DNA of 64,000 bases, from NCBI GenBank assembly GCA_037974665.1, contig CM075770.1, forward strand, positions 570,501-634,500. Reading direction: 5' to 3'. Source of the DNA: Ehretia macrophylla (taxonomy: Eukaryota > Streptophyta > Magnoliopsida > Boraginales > Ehretiaceae). Shown here piece after piece: positions 1 to 10,791 of the stretch; position 1 is the first letter of the stretch, and every line of letters begins with the position of its first letter. Under the pieces are notes generated by a model. The model was given only the letters and a program-made list of their open reading frames with translations, had not been told where the DNA came from and ran no database searches. The position numbers were made by a program, and so were the translations under genes.

Positions 1-2
1 TT

Positions 3-1029
3 GTGCCCTTCTTAACTCTTGAGAATATTGTCTTCGAGAAGGAAAGAGTAAAGAGATTTTTCTCCTCTTCTAATTGGAAGAACTCAGTTTGGGCTTCTAC
101 AAGGGAGGGGAAAGGAGTAGCTGGCCTGGTAGCCGATCAATCTTTCTGGATGGGAGCAAAGATGGTCCTGAATGCAGCCATCCCGCTAGTGCGTGTTATA
201 GAATTGATAAATAAGGAAAATAAGCCACAAGTTGGTTATATATATGAAACGATAGACCAAGCCAAGGAAACAATTAAAGAGGAATTCAAACACAAGAAGT
301 CTCACTACATGCCATTCTGGAAAGTAATAGATGAGATTTGGAATACACATCTTTATAGCCCTCTACATTCTGCAGGATACTTTCTGAATCCTTGTCTCTT
401 CTATTCTAGGGATTTCTACACTGATACTGAAGTAGCCACTGGTTTGTGTTGTTGTGTAGTCCGAATGGCTGAAAACCATAGCATTCAAGACTTGATCACT
501 CTGCAGGTTGATGAGGATCGAATGGGCAAGGGTTCTTTTAGTGTAGGAAGTGCCAGTAATGATCTGCCCGATTTTGCCCCAGGTTGCATAATATATATAC
601 GTTCACGTATCATGCTTTTTTTGCTTCAATTTAGTTTTAATAATCATAACGTTTGCTCTTTTGGTTGCAGCAAGTTGGTGGTTGGAATTTGGAGGACACT
701 GCCCTGAACTACAAAGACTTGCTGTACGGATTCTGAGCCAGACATGTAACGGTGCTTCGAAATATGACCTAAAGAGGAATTTGGCAGAGATGCTACACAT
801 AGAAGGAAGGAATCAGATAGAACAACAGAGATTGAGTGATCTGATATTTGTTCATTATAATCTGCATTTACAAAAATTTTCACCGAGCGTTGCTAACGAG
901 ATCTCGGTAGACGAGATTGACCCAATGGATGAATGGATAGTGGACAAAGCGGCACACAAGTCTTTGCCCAAGAATGGTGACGTGACATGGATGGATTTTG
1001 ATTTTGGAGAAGCCATTGAGGAAGCCTAA
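3..1029 (+). CDS. hAT-transposase-derived protein, 3' part (DUF659/hAT dimerisation type)
   Basis: The reading frame is already open at the window edge, so the 5' part is missing. Two exons are visible: up to 582, then 671-1029. The intron is GT-AG (583-670), with donor CAG|GTTGCA and acceptor TTGCAG. The join gives ...PDFAP-ASWWLEFGG..., followed by LAVRILSQTC. This matches the C-terminal dimerisation region of plant hAT-superfamily proteins (typically W W ... CP L LA+RILSQTCS). After that comes a degenerate tail rich in acidic residues and the stop TAA at 1027-1029. No frameshift or stop interrupts the roughly 310 residues seen. No terminal inverted repeat is visible on the 3' side. The open frame and intron suggest a domesticated host gene (nuclear, DNA-binding) rather than an active transposon, but the BED zinc finger and catalytic domain would lie outside the window. 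It is convergent with HCF173. The family assignment is fairly secure; the function is unknown. Confidence 0.75.
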
Positions 1030-1058
1030 ATTTGTAATTCAGAAGGGAAAACTTTAAC

Positions 1059-1082
1059 CAGCAGCAGCAGCAGCAGCAGCAG
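1059..1082 (+). repeat. (CAG)8 microsatellite in the 3' UTR of the hAT-like gene
   Basis: Eight perfect CAG units start 30 bases after the stop codon of the hAT-derived gene. The position makes it 3' UTR sequence rather than coding. Trinucleotide runs like this are usually length-variable between individuals. Confidence 0.9.
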
Positions 1083-1560
1083 CAAGGTGTATTCAGAACG
1101 GATTGCTCTTTTGTCAGTGCTGGGTATTTACATGTTTATTTTGTTTTGTCTTTTTGTTTTTGGTAAAACAATATCAATCATGAGCACTGGAGTTAGGAGA
1201 ACAAAGTAGCTGTTGTACTAGAAAATTTCAAATTTGGTGATATTTATGGATTACTTTAGCACCTGTTAATTATTAAAATGAGATACTAACCAGTAACCAC
1301 CCTCACTGATTTCGAACATAAAGCCGTTTTATATATATATCTACACACACATTACATCATTGAAGAGAAATGTACAAGCCGTTTCATATTACTTTAAGTT
1401 GTTACAGCTCAAAGTAATAAGTTTTACCAATGATTTTGATGTCCCCAATCTCTTTTGCCAATCTCATCCCTCTTCTTAAGAAATTATAAGACAAAACCTA
1501 CCAAGGACTAATTATCATGTCGATGGATCGATTAAAAAAAAAAAAAACATAAAAAAAAAA
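1083..1560. other. Intergenic space between two convergent genes
   Basis: This holds the 3' UTRs of the hAT-derived gene (from the left) and HCF173 (from the right). It contains short AT and A runs, including two poly-A blocks at about 1533-1560. No ORF, RNA gene or repeat element is recognisable. Polyadenylation sites are expected here, but no single signal stands out. Confidence 0.6.
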
Positions 1561-4500
1561 TCACGTGTTTTTCTCAAGAACTGAAAGTGCTGGTGTCAAA
1601 TAGTTATTTGCTTTGTCAGGCAAATGCGCAACCTGCGAGAGGATAAAAGACATAAATAAACATCCAGTTTTTTTAATTTGGAGGACTTTTTATAAGCTTT
1701 TAAGAACATCATACTGATTGAGAGAACCTTTGAAACACCAGAAAGAAAACCAAAATAAATTAAAAAGAGGCAAGAGGCAAGAGGCAAGAGGCAGATATAT
1801 AGATAAAGATCTTGTTAGTTTTACTACTAACACGTAAAAGCTCTACATAAATTAACCACCTTCTTACCAGCTCATATAGCTCCTTCCCTGGCTCAGCTAC
1901 GTACTCATAGCATACCTTGGTTATGACAAAACAATAAAAGTTTTAGCGCCCCTCTCTTCCATCTCAAATTCAAACTATTAAAAGTGAAATTACTAAAATG
2001 ACTCTCTCACATCAAAGCTCTTGTTCCTTGCTGTTGAATCATGCAGTGCCTTCACACATATATCCGCCACATCAGCACAGCTTATTCCCTATATATATAT
2101 ATATATATATATATGATCTCAGCTAATAATTAGTTGCAACTCCATATAATGCCAGACTTAAAGATTGTTCTGCTCTCACCTGGGATATCCTGTTTCCTTG
2201 GTCAAATATAAGAGCACGTTGGCCACCAGGTTCTTCCTGCAAGGATCAATTTGAGATCAACTATTTCTGAGATGTCGCATCCTCTATAATAATTTCAATT
2301 CTGTTCAATAAAGAAACTGGAATTATATGTTCCACAAAACACTCAGTATTCGCAAAAAAATATATATATATATATATGTCTCTATATAGATTAGCATACA
2401 TCCGAAATAGCAACAAAGTGTTTTAAGTCCATTGCTCGACTGAGCTTTCATGCTACAAGAAAATCACTCATCCATTGAAAATGTTAAAAATTCTGAACGT
2501 AAAAATGACAGATAGGAATGTAGCCTCTGAAAGGAGTTATTTTACCACTAGCGGACCACGGCGAATTATTGGATAACCAAGGCCTGATCTTCTCAATGAA
2601 TCTTCCCCATCCTATAGGAAGTTCAATTATACAGAATCAGCTGCAATGCAACGAAACATGGATCAACACAAGGGATATATAAAAAAAAAAACAAAAACAA
2701 AACTTAACCTTTTTGGCTCTTAGACCCTGCTCCCTCCTTGTAGGTTCTATTCCTGATCCTGTACACGAAACCAAGACAAAATCTGTTTCTTGACCCGTCT
2801 GCAAGCATCAAAATCTCTTTCAGGATGAGTTTCCCCTTCAAAATTTCTAGTAATTTAATTTTCTAACCATAAGAGTAATAAGATTAATACAAAGCTTTTC
2901 AAAGAAGGTGATCCATCAAACTGCTAATGAACATACAGCACACCCACACACAATCTTCACATATTTGCAGCCTGCCATAGCTCGAATATAGTATTTACAG
3001 GAAGGAAGGCTTCTCTGTTCTTTGTAGAAAATTCAAAGTTTGAAAGTCACTTCCTCTTTCCCCATCATTCTCAGAAATTATTTTTCTTCTTCAGAGACAA
3101 AGGGTAGACTATGCTATTCCTGATCTGAATTCGAGGCCATATTCAATTTTCATCACTTTTTAACTAATTTGGATGAATTGATAACTTAATTATCTCAACT
3201 TTGGCGAAATCTTGTGATCTTCCACTGTGCAACAGGTGTGAAAAATTGTGCACTCTATGCATAGATGATACACAAGAAATGCTGCATTCTCCATGACTCC
3301 TGCCACCACCACCATAAACCTCCATTCCCTTGCCATCCAATCCACCACTTCCAACAAATACCTGAATACCCTGCCACCTCTTTTTATCCATGATTGAAAC
3401 AGATACGTTACATGATAGGAGAAGAAAGCATGTTAAGCAGTTGTTACTCCAAAATTAGAGGAAAAGATATGGGTATGCCTTAGACATGAAATTCTTTTCA
3501 AATGGGTAACATCGAGACTTGAACCCATTTGTTAACTGGGCTATGATATCATATTAAACAACCACCTCATCTAGGGGTTTATTATATTTATTTATTGTCT
3601 TCAATATAACCAAGCCTATACTTTCTTCTCTTTCTCTATAAACCAAAAACTGACCCGCACATGATGTGGTTCAAGTCTTGTGAGTATCACAATATTCTGG
3701 CTCTAATACCATTTGTCACGCCCCAAGCCCATGCCCAAGCCTCAAGAAGACTGGCGTCTTAAACATGTTACTAATCAAGCTTATAATACACACATTGACA
3801 CAAGATTGCAAAACTCACCCAAAACCGATGTGAGATAGTCAATCAAAGATTTCGTGATTTTTGCTACAACCATACTCCTATGTTTATTTTCATCTCCTTT
3901 TTCATTTTGCAGGAGGATACGGGAGATGTCCAAAACTTTGAGGTTGAATTTAATAAGATGCAAACTGTAGTTGGACTACCATGAAAAGAACTTTAGGTCA
4001 CCTATCAAAGTGGTACTATGGCCAAGGAGATGGACCTATCAAAGTGGTACTGTGGCCAAGGAGATGGAGTACTATATGAGCAGTGAATTACTTGGAACTC
4101 TATAACAGGTTTAATATGAAGTATATTATACAAATGAATTTGCAATGATGTGGCAAACAGGGAAACATTAAATAGCACTTACAGGCAAGGCTTTGACATA
4201 TTCCAAAATTAATTTAAAGCTTCTCAAGTCTTGCTTCACCCCAGAAGGTCCTTCTATAGGTCTCTGCATTAATATCAATGACCAAAAAATTAGATAAGTA
4301 TGAGGCATATGGTATACTTCAGACATTACAATTGACTGATGCATCCAATAGTTTAATCCATCTTCTATTAAATGGCTCTGAGGGCTACATATTCCTGGTA
4401 TGTGGTTTACAAATAAGAATGCAATTCACTTTCAAATATGAATATTGGGTGCTAAGTGTGCTTCCTCGTCTCACAGCAATAATATGGTATGCTAAGGTAT

Positions 4501-7500
4501 GCATTTTAGGAGACTCAAATATTTTGGACTTCGCGTAAGGGGGTCAATCATCCCTGGTAAATAAGCGTTACTAAAAAAAGTTGAAGCAAGACCACATAGT
4601 ATTTTGACGTAGAAATGCTTACAAAGTAAGATAGTAGAGCGCGAAAAAAGGGGGAGAAAAGGAAAGAAAAGGGAAAGTAAAATGAAAGTGAAAGCATTGG
4701 AGCAACGAAACTTTAACATTTGCTAGCGATCTAAATGAGGGTTGTCCCATGTGGGCAGGTAAAGTGCTTAAAAGCAGTAGGTACTTGCAGAATTGTGTCA
4801 AAAGATAGAGGTAATTATGTTAATTCATTGGGTGAAATAGCCTACAAAATAAGTGCTCATAAGCACAATAAGTAAATAAATAAACAGGTTAGGGTCATAA
4901 GCACAAAATGGGCTTGTAGAAACCTATCACTATACATGTCGAGTTTGGTTAGAAACAGTATTATGTTTAAAGTTTAGAGGCCAGCTTCGGTTGTAAGCAA
5001 GTTAGCCTCGGATTAGAAGTTAGATTGGCTGTCTTCAAGCTAAGCAAAACACCCCGTAGCTTGGCTGGACTTGTAGAACGCAATACTTCTAGTCAATTCT
5101 CACTCAAGATTTCCTTTTGAGCTTTAGTTTTCATCACTAGAACTTACCTGTAACCATCCTATAAGAAGTTATCAGTAATTTCCATCATGTCCTATGCATC
5201 AAAATACCTGATGCGCAATCCCAAACAGAACACTTCGCTCAAAAGAAAGCCGGTGAAGCTGGTATTGGTCTGTGGATGAAAATGGGGACAAGAGCAGCTC
5301 GAAATATAGTAAAGGTCAAGAGATTTGTCTCAATTGGCTTGTACATGAGCTTTTCAAGCTGTTAGATACCGTTCACAAGTATGAACTTGGAAGATTACAT
5401 CAATCAAAGGAAAAGCAAGAAAACATATGGCAAGATGAGCTCATGCAATAGACTCTAACGATGAACCAACAGAATGGTTGCTTTTGAAGGCAAACCTGTC
5501 TTCTAGGCTCAAACCGTATGGTTAAGGTATGTACAAGGAATGGATCCAGAGGCGGATCATCTGGTTTCACAGATCGAAATGATGAAAATGGAACTCTCAC
5601 CTGCCGAAGGAAAGATACGAGAAAGTTTAGAAGTGACATTAGACAGTCAACAGTAGTACAGAGTAATGCCAGATAAATGGCACATAGTATTTCAATTTTC
5701 TTTTGTATTTCTTTCAAAAGGTGACAGATTGCACATAAGTGATATTGATTTTCTTTTCGTTTACTTCTAGTATACTTAGCTCACCCGGCAAAATCCAACT
5801 TTTGTGCTTATCCTAGCAAAATACATTTTGCTTCGGGCCGTATCTGCTGCAGGACCCGCCTCAAGAATTATCACATAAGATCGTCCATTTCCTCCAACAG
5901 AGAACACCAGACCCTCATACCTAAATAGACAATTTTATCTAGCAATGGAGTTTATGCATTGAAATTAACTGAAAGCAAAAAATTGCAAATGAATACATCT
6001 ATAAACAAATATAGGAAATCGATCCAATCACGACACATACCTGTCAAGTGTGCAACCTAGAGGAAGTGACAGTTTTTTGGATAATTCAACATAGCCTCCT
6101 CTAGTGAAAACATACCCTATTGTTGAAAGGAGAAAGAGAACTTAGAAATTAAAACATCACTGATCAATCTCATCCCTCATTGGGTTGAATCTTTGGTAGA
6201 CATAGTTATATGCGTTGCATTGCTATGTTATACCTTAAGTTTGATTCAATTACATCAACAAATATCTTTCATTCAAGTCAAATATAGAAATAAAGTTCAA
6301 GAGAAATATGGTCCCAAATGATGGCATTTTAAACAGTTTTCAGGACTTGATATAGAAATTACTTGACCTGTCAATCCGCCAGTTATACCTGAAAAAACTG
6401 CATCTCCGTTCTCAGTAAACTCAAATTTTGCATCCATTCCTCCATCATACTTAGCAGCAACCACGTCCTGGAAATATGTCCCTTGACGGACTTCCCAACC
6501 ACTTAAAGAGTCTGCAGACCTGAATTTTGCAATCAAAAGTTTGCTCTTGCTGCTTTTTCCAGCTCGGAGTTGTGCTAGCTTATTGTTGTAGTCCTACAGT
6601 ATTTGAAGGAATACATAATCAATTCATTAATCGAGAATAAATGATGAGAGGCAGACATGAAAACAAGGATCTCATGATAAATTCAACTGTATCACCTGCC
6701 CAGGTTTCAAGCTTCCAGGGATGCAAATAGCCGACCCTTGGAATTGAATGACAGATAATATGATTACAACTAGCGTTACATGTATCTCAGACTAGGGATG
6801 GTTTCTTGGTACTTGAGAATCAGTGGCATCCGAACTAACAGGTTGTTATAAGTGCCACTCAACATTATGGGAAAGCCTTGCTCTGCTCTTTTACCTTATT
6901 CACCACTGTTTTACTGACCCCAACCCAACCACGGCACGGAGAGTGAAGAAGAAAAGAATATAACTTGAAATACTGAAAAAAGAACCAAGTTCCAGCAACC
7001 AAATATTGCCCATATTCATAATGTGAAAAGATAATAGAAGAAACTTAAAACTAATAACCATTTTATCTCTAAGAAGCAATTTTCTGTTGATAAATCTCTT
7101 CTTTTTTTTCTTTTTTTTTTTTAAATGCTTAGCAGAAATGTGGTTCCCTAGAGCAGCAGTCAGTTAGTGCTACATCAAACACATTCTTCCCCCAAAAATG
7201 CAAGCAAGTGAAGAAGAATCTGAAGGCAGAACAGTACTGAAAGAAAAAGTGAGCCTATTTCCACATGCAACAAAATCTAGAATTCATGGGAAGAATGACT
7301 GACCTGAAATGCTTTGGTGAGATTGTAGACTCCCAGATGATCAACTCTATTGAGATCACCGGTAATAGAGGAGCGAGCAGTGGCGCAATAGATAATTTTG
7401 TTACAACCTTCAACAGCAGTTTTGAGAGAGGAAGGATCTCCAACATCTCCGGTCAATATCTCAACAGAAGTTGGAAGCATGTCAATCACTCCTTGTTCTG

Positions 7501-8259
7501 CTATCCTTACAAGAGCCTGATCAGGGGAATGATTTGAATTAATACTAGATAAGACTTGAAAAAAGATGGTGATAGTATATGCAGATTGCAGGGGTATATA
7601 ATATTTTAGAGATAGTATATGCAGATTGCAGGGGTATATAATATTTTAGAGCAAAGAAGGAAGAATGGATGGACCTTGACAGTGTAACCCCTGAGCATGA
7701 GCTTGCGGACTACGATGCGACCGACACGGCTAGTAGCACCAACAACGAGGACGGTGGTGTTCTGAGCACCAGGGATGGCAAATTCGCACATTGGCCCACC
7801 CTCCCTTATGAGAAGGTCGGTCTCATCATCGGAGCGAGTAGTCCTGGAAATCTGTCCCAATCCAGAAAACTTACGCCAAACCTCATCGAACATTTGGCGA
7901 GACCGCCTCCCCAACCCCACAGGATTCACCTCGTCCAACTTCTTGATTACAGAGACCGAAGAAGAAGAAGAAGAAGAAGAAGAAGAAGAAGAAGAAGAAG
8001 ACGACTGTTGGAAAATTTGCTGATCGCTACTGCTGACATCCTCATCTTTGTTGTCCTTGTTGTTCTTCTTCCTTTGATTCTTCTTGCCATTGTTAGAAGA
8101 TGAAGAACAAGTAACGAGGGAGACAACACTTGCACGAGCAGGAGCTCTCCAAATGCCATCTCTATCTCTTGACTTTGTCATCCATTTTCTATGGTATTCT
8201 ATTTTATTGCTAAATCCCACAGTTGTTGCAGGTGTCAAGGCCGCAGTAGCAGCATTCAT
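1561..8259 (-). CDS. HCF173: HCF173, psbA translation factor (atypical SDR with CIA30 domain), complete 13-exon gene
   Basis: Exons (genomic, minus strand): 7675-8259, 7304-7516, 6389-6593, 6041-6116, 5785-5920, 5496-5600, 4183-4263, 2709-2798, 2546-2611, 2180-2236, 2011-2088, 1868-1915, 1561-1632. All junctions are GT/AG with matching phases, giving 603 residues; Arabidopsis HCF173 is about 600. The N-terminus looks like a plastid transit peptide, followed by a Lys/Asn- and Ser-rich low-complexity linker. The Rossmann motif GATSRVG lies at about residues 174-180. A CIA30-type domain runs from about 285 to 465, from AKFRSADSLSGWEVRQGTYF through FVHTLTIRFEP. The end reads DKANNYLTPALSVLEKNT. 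Family knowledge: HCF173 binds psbA mRNA in the chloroplast and promotes its translation for photosystem II assembly. Oddities: in the usually conserved SDR tail, exon 9 reads YPIIRRGPL where YTIIRPGPL is usual, and exon 8 has EQGLRAKK. The frame is intact, so I call it a gene, with a small chance of early decay. Confidence 0.93.
2091..2114 (-). repeat. (TA)12 run abutting the HCF173 exon 11 acceptor
   Basis: An uninterrupted AT dinucleotide run ends directly at the AG used as the 3' splice site of exon 11 (exon starts at 2088). The acceptor therefore has no real polypyrimidine tract, only alternating T and A. Confidence 0.85.
3480..3990 (-). repeat. LTR-retrotransposon remnant in HCF173 intron 7
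   Basis: Read on the minus strand, there is an LTR-like end GGGGCGTGACA closely followed by a primer-binding-like string TGGTATTAGAGCCAGAAT (about 3690-3715). About 150 bases further on is a second decayed copy of the same kind, GATATCATAGCCCAG followed by GGGTTCAAGTCTCG (about 3490-3540). Both resemble the tRNA-Met primer-binding site TGGTATCAGAGC. No coding capacity is visible. It is probably a small non-autonomous (TRIM-like) element or an LTR fragment. Borders and TSD were not found. Confidence 0.4.
4000..4067. repeat. 34-bp tandem duplication, two copies
   Basis: The unit ACCTATCAAAGTGGTACTRT plus 14 further bases is repeated head to tail at 4000-4033 and 4034-4067 with one base difference. 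It lies in HCF173 intron 7 near the exon 7 donor. The near identity points to a recent slippage event. Confidence 0.9.
7571..7650. repeat. Perfect 40-bp tandem duplication in HCF173 intron 1
   Basis: Bases 7571-7610 are repeated without a mismatch at 7611-7650. The pair fills half of the 158-bp intron 1 (7517-7674) and ends 24 bases from its 5' splice site. The perfect identity indicates a very recent event. Confidence 0.92.
7958..8000 (-). repeat. (TTC)n microsatellite coding a poly-Ser tract in HCF173
   Basis: About 14 GAA units on the plus strand are read on the minus strand in the TCT frame. They encode most of a run of about 16 serines in the N-terminal linker of HCF173. The run lies upstream of the Rossmann fold, where length variation is likely tolerated. 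Confidence 0.9.
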
Positions 8260-8590
8260 CTTGCCGTCTGCAACCTTTTTTTGATTGATTTGTTATTATT
8301 ATTATTCTTCTTCTTCTTCTTCTTGGTTTGCTGCTGCTGCTACCAGTGGTACGATACCTCAACACCACACAAACATGCTCTCTATGATCAACTTGTACTT
8401 GCATGCAATGCAAGAAAATTAATTGATTTAAAAAGTACGGAGAAGGCAGCAGAGGATTAGCCAGTCAGGTCAGCTTTGAGGTCGTCACAACACAATACAA
8501 TTTCAACCACATATTGCAATAAGTGGTCTTAGCGGCCGTGCCACGTAGAGATCTCCTTTGTCTTTCGTTTTTATAATTCGGCAAAATTTA
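8260..8590 (-). promoter_or_regulatory. Upstream region / 5' UTR of HCF173
   Basis: This is sequence between the HCF173 start codon and the Copia insertion. It begins with a TTA/TTC-type microsatellite (8291-8325 on +), which is TC/AG-rich and typical of plant 5' UTRs. No convincing TATA box is seen. The Copia target duplication starts at 8591, about 330 bp from the ATG, so the element may lie within or just upstream of the promoter. Confidence 0.45.
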
Positions 8591-8595
8591 ATTTT

Positions 8596-8868
8596 TGTTG
8601 TGAAATAATCATCAAATACAATAAACAAATAATATAAAAAATATATATAATTACTAGAAAAAAGAAGAGAGATTTATTGATATATTTTTTGTGTATATTT
8701 TCTTTTCATGACATTTTTATTTATAACTAAAACAATACAATAGATGACATCATTTTTATTTATAGATATAATTATAACCCATTAATTAACTTTCTTAAAA
8801 TAAGTTTTTACTTTACTATCACATGAGCATCACATGGTTCTTATATTAAATATCCACATTTCATAACA
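8596..8868 (-). repeat. 3' LTR of the outer Copia (273 bp)
   Basis: Ends are TG...CA. It aligns along its length with 23655-23905 with substitutions and small indels; the left copy is about 20 bp longer. On the minus strand it is preceded by a short purine-rich stretch (AAGAGTAAG) that can serve as the polypurine tract. Confidence 0.85.
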
Positions 8869-8904
8869 CTTACTCTTAGATATTTATCTTTTAAGAATAT
8901 ACCT

Positions 8905-9350
8905 CATTAAAACCTTATCAAGAAAAATTCAATGAGATAAAAACTTGATGAAGGAAAAAGAATACAATATTCTTTGTATATGCTTCTTGTATTGTCTCAT
9001 TAAAACCTTGCTAGGAAAATCCAGTAAGACAAAACTTGTGTGAAGGAAAAAGAGTATAGTACGTATAAGGCTCCCCCTCATGTGGACATATCAATAATGA
9101 TCACAAAGTCAAAACATGTCAATCTTGGTAGCTAGCTCATCGTTGGCAATGCTTTTGTAGATCCTATAACGTTTTGCTTGACTTTGAATTTGATGAGCAT
9201 TTATGTCACGTCCCTTTTAAGTTTTATGCTCAAATAGAGTTTCAGTTTGACATGCTTGTATTTGCTCTGTCTCATTAAAATCTTATCATGAAAAATCCAG
9301 TTGGAAAAAACCTTGGTGAAGGAAAAAATATCGGTGAAGGAAAAAAAGTA
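8905..9350 (-). repeat. Three copies of the Copia post-RNase H motif
   Basis: Copies start at 8905, 8998 and 9273. Each reads CATTAAAAYCTT, then a GGAAAA-like core, then GGTGAAGGAAAAA on the plus strand. On the minus strand this is the TTTTTCCTTCA...GGTTTTAATGAG sequence commonly found between RNase H and the 3' LTR in plant Copia elements. Here it is tripled with diverged spacing. Confidence 0.7.
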
Positions 9351-10786
9351 CAGAACACAAATACATTATCCTTCTCATTTTGATCTTGTCATAGTGATAG
9401 ATCTTTTGAGCGTCGAATTTCACATTTCTAACCATGTAATCACATTTGATCTGAGTAATGCATGTCATATTATCTATCTTCATATAATGTGGTTGGACCA
9501 TCTTCGTTGGAGGATGACCCATAGGATTGTTGAACATGTTGAATAAGTGATCTCAACTATAAACATTTTCAACACAATTGAAGACATACCCTGTCTATGA
9601 CCTTATCTGTCGGGAGTCAAATAGATAACCAATATCTGCTTAATCAACTAATATTGATTTTGATCTTTTGTGAGTAAAATGAACTCATATATAATATTTC
9701 ATAGAAATTTTTCCTATGTGTTTGATTTCATTCTAATGCCTGCAAATCAAAGCTGCAATTTAAATAAACCAATAAAGGAAATATATGACCTTGTATCATT
9801 AGCAATATACGTTAGTGCACCGACATTTTCTATGTAAATAATAAATTCTACAATATATAATTTATGCCACCGGATATATGAAAGATACATCAAATTATTT
9901 CATAATGTTTTCATTGATACAAAAATCTTTACATTCGAACATATTTCTCGAGATTTTATTTATATGCTTCAGGCATATACAGTCTTTCCAGGACTTCAGT
10001 ATATATATCATTGTCAAATAAATATATGTTTCAGACATAAAGAGTCTTTCAAAGACTTCAATAATATAATTGCGTGATTTATATACGAAAAATATTATCA
10101 TATTCATAAGACGCATATGAAGCCCTTTTTTTTCAAAATTACCAAGCTAATATCAATATAATTTTCTTGGAGAATATAGATCAAGGTGTAATCATACAAC
10201 GTACTAACCCATTCCTTGTTTGTCTTTAAACAATTTAAGAGAAAGTCAACTATTATGATTAATTTCTTGTAATTTCATTTTCACAGCGATGTGGGATTGT
10301 CTCTTCATCATACAATGCTCCCCCTCAATCCTATCAACATATTTCATGTGCAGTTATTTTCTGTCTGGATTGCGTCTCTATTATTTTGGCCAATCATTTG
10401 TTTGTTGACAGTTGTGAGTAGACTTCAATTCAAGATCCTCGATTTCTATTATAAAATCAGTAGCTACTATATTTTCTAAATTTGATCATGATCAATTTCT
10501 CTTTTTGGTTCCATTCATTTCCATAAGTAATTTAACTGAACAAGATCTCTTTATTCTCAATACTTTTAATATTCACATCATATTCAAATACACAATACTT
10601 TCGTGGAGTAATATTACTCAGTTTGATTTTCAACTCCTTATCCTGACATATTCAAGATATCAAACAATTTAAAAATGCCAACTCACATATTTTGCTCTTT
10701 TATTTTTGGAACCGATATGTCTACCACACTTCAGGCGTACAGTAGACTGTATTTATTTATATGTTTTTCAATTGAAACATTAATTC
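9320..10786 (-). pseudogene. Copia pol remnant: reverse transcriptase N-part and RNase H
   Basis: Read on the minus strand in shifting frames. About 10700: GRHIGSKNKRAK, the usual GRP(I/V)GSKDKNPRKRK linker. About 10370-10430: EDLELKSTHNCQQTNDWPK followed by stops. About 9960: KSREICS, part of the usual PEAYNSKSREICSIKL. About 9390-9560: SLIQHVQQSYGSSS ... ITQIKC, corresponding to the RNase H C-terminus (SVIQHIRESCG ... CIAQIKGGYI). The core of RT with the catalytic Asp pair is missing, and there are many stops and frameshifts. This is non-functional. The clade is not assigned. Confidence 0.65.
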
Positions 10787-10791
10787 TATTT

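Noticed and set aside
5215-5275. Open, splice-bordered segment (minus: QYQLHRLSFERSVLFGIAHQ) in HCF173 intron 6
   Set aside because: It has CAG and GT borders but no match to HCF173, and exon 6 to exon 7 is continuous in the family without it.
7669-8103. 144-codon plus-strand ORF rich in Arg
   Set aside because: It is antisense to HCF173 exon 1; its Arg run is the reverse reading of the poly-Ser microsatellite.
8960-9360. Possible CRISPR-like array from the repeated AAGGAAAAA words
   Set aside because: Only three irregular, diverged copies next to an LTR in a plant genome; they match the Copia post-RNase H motif.
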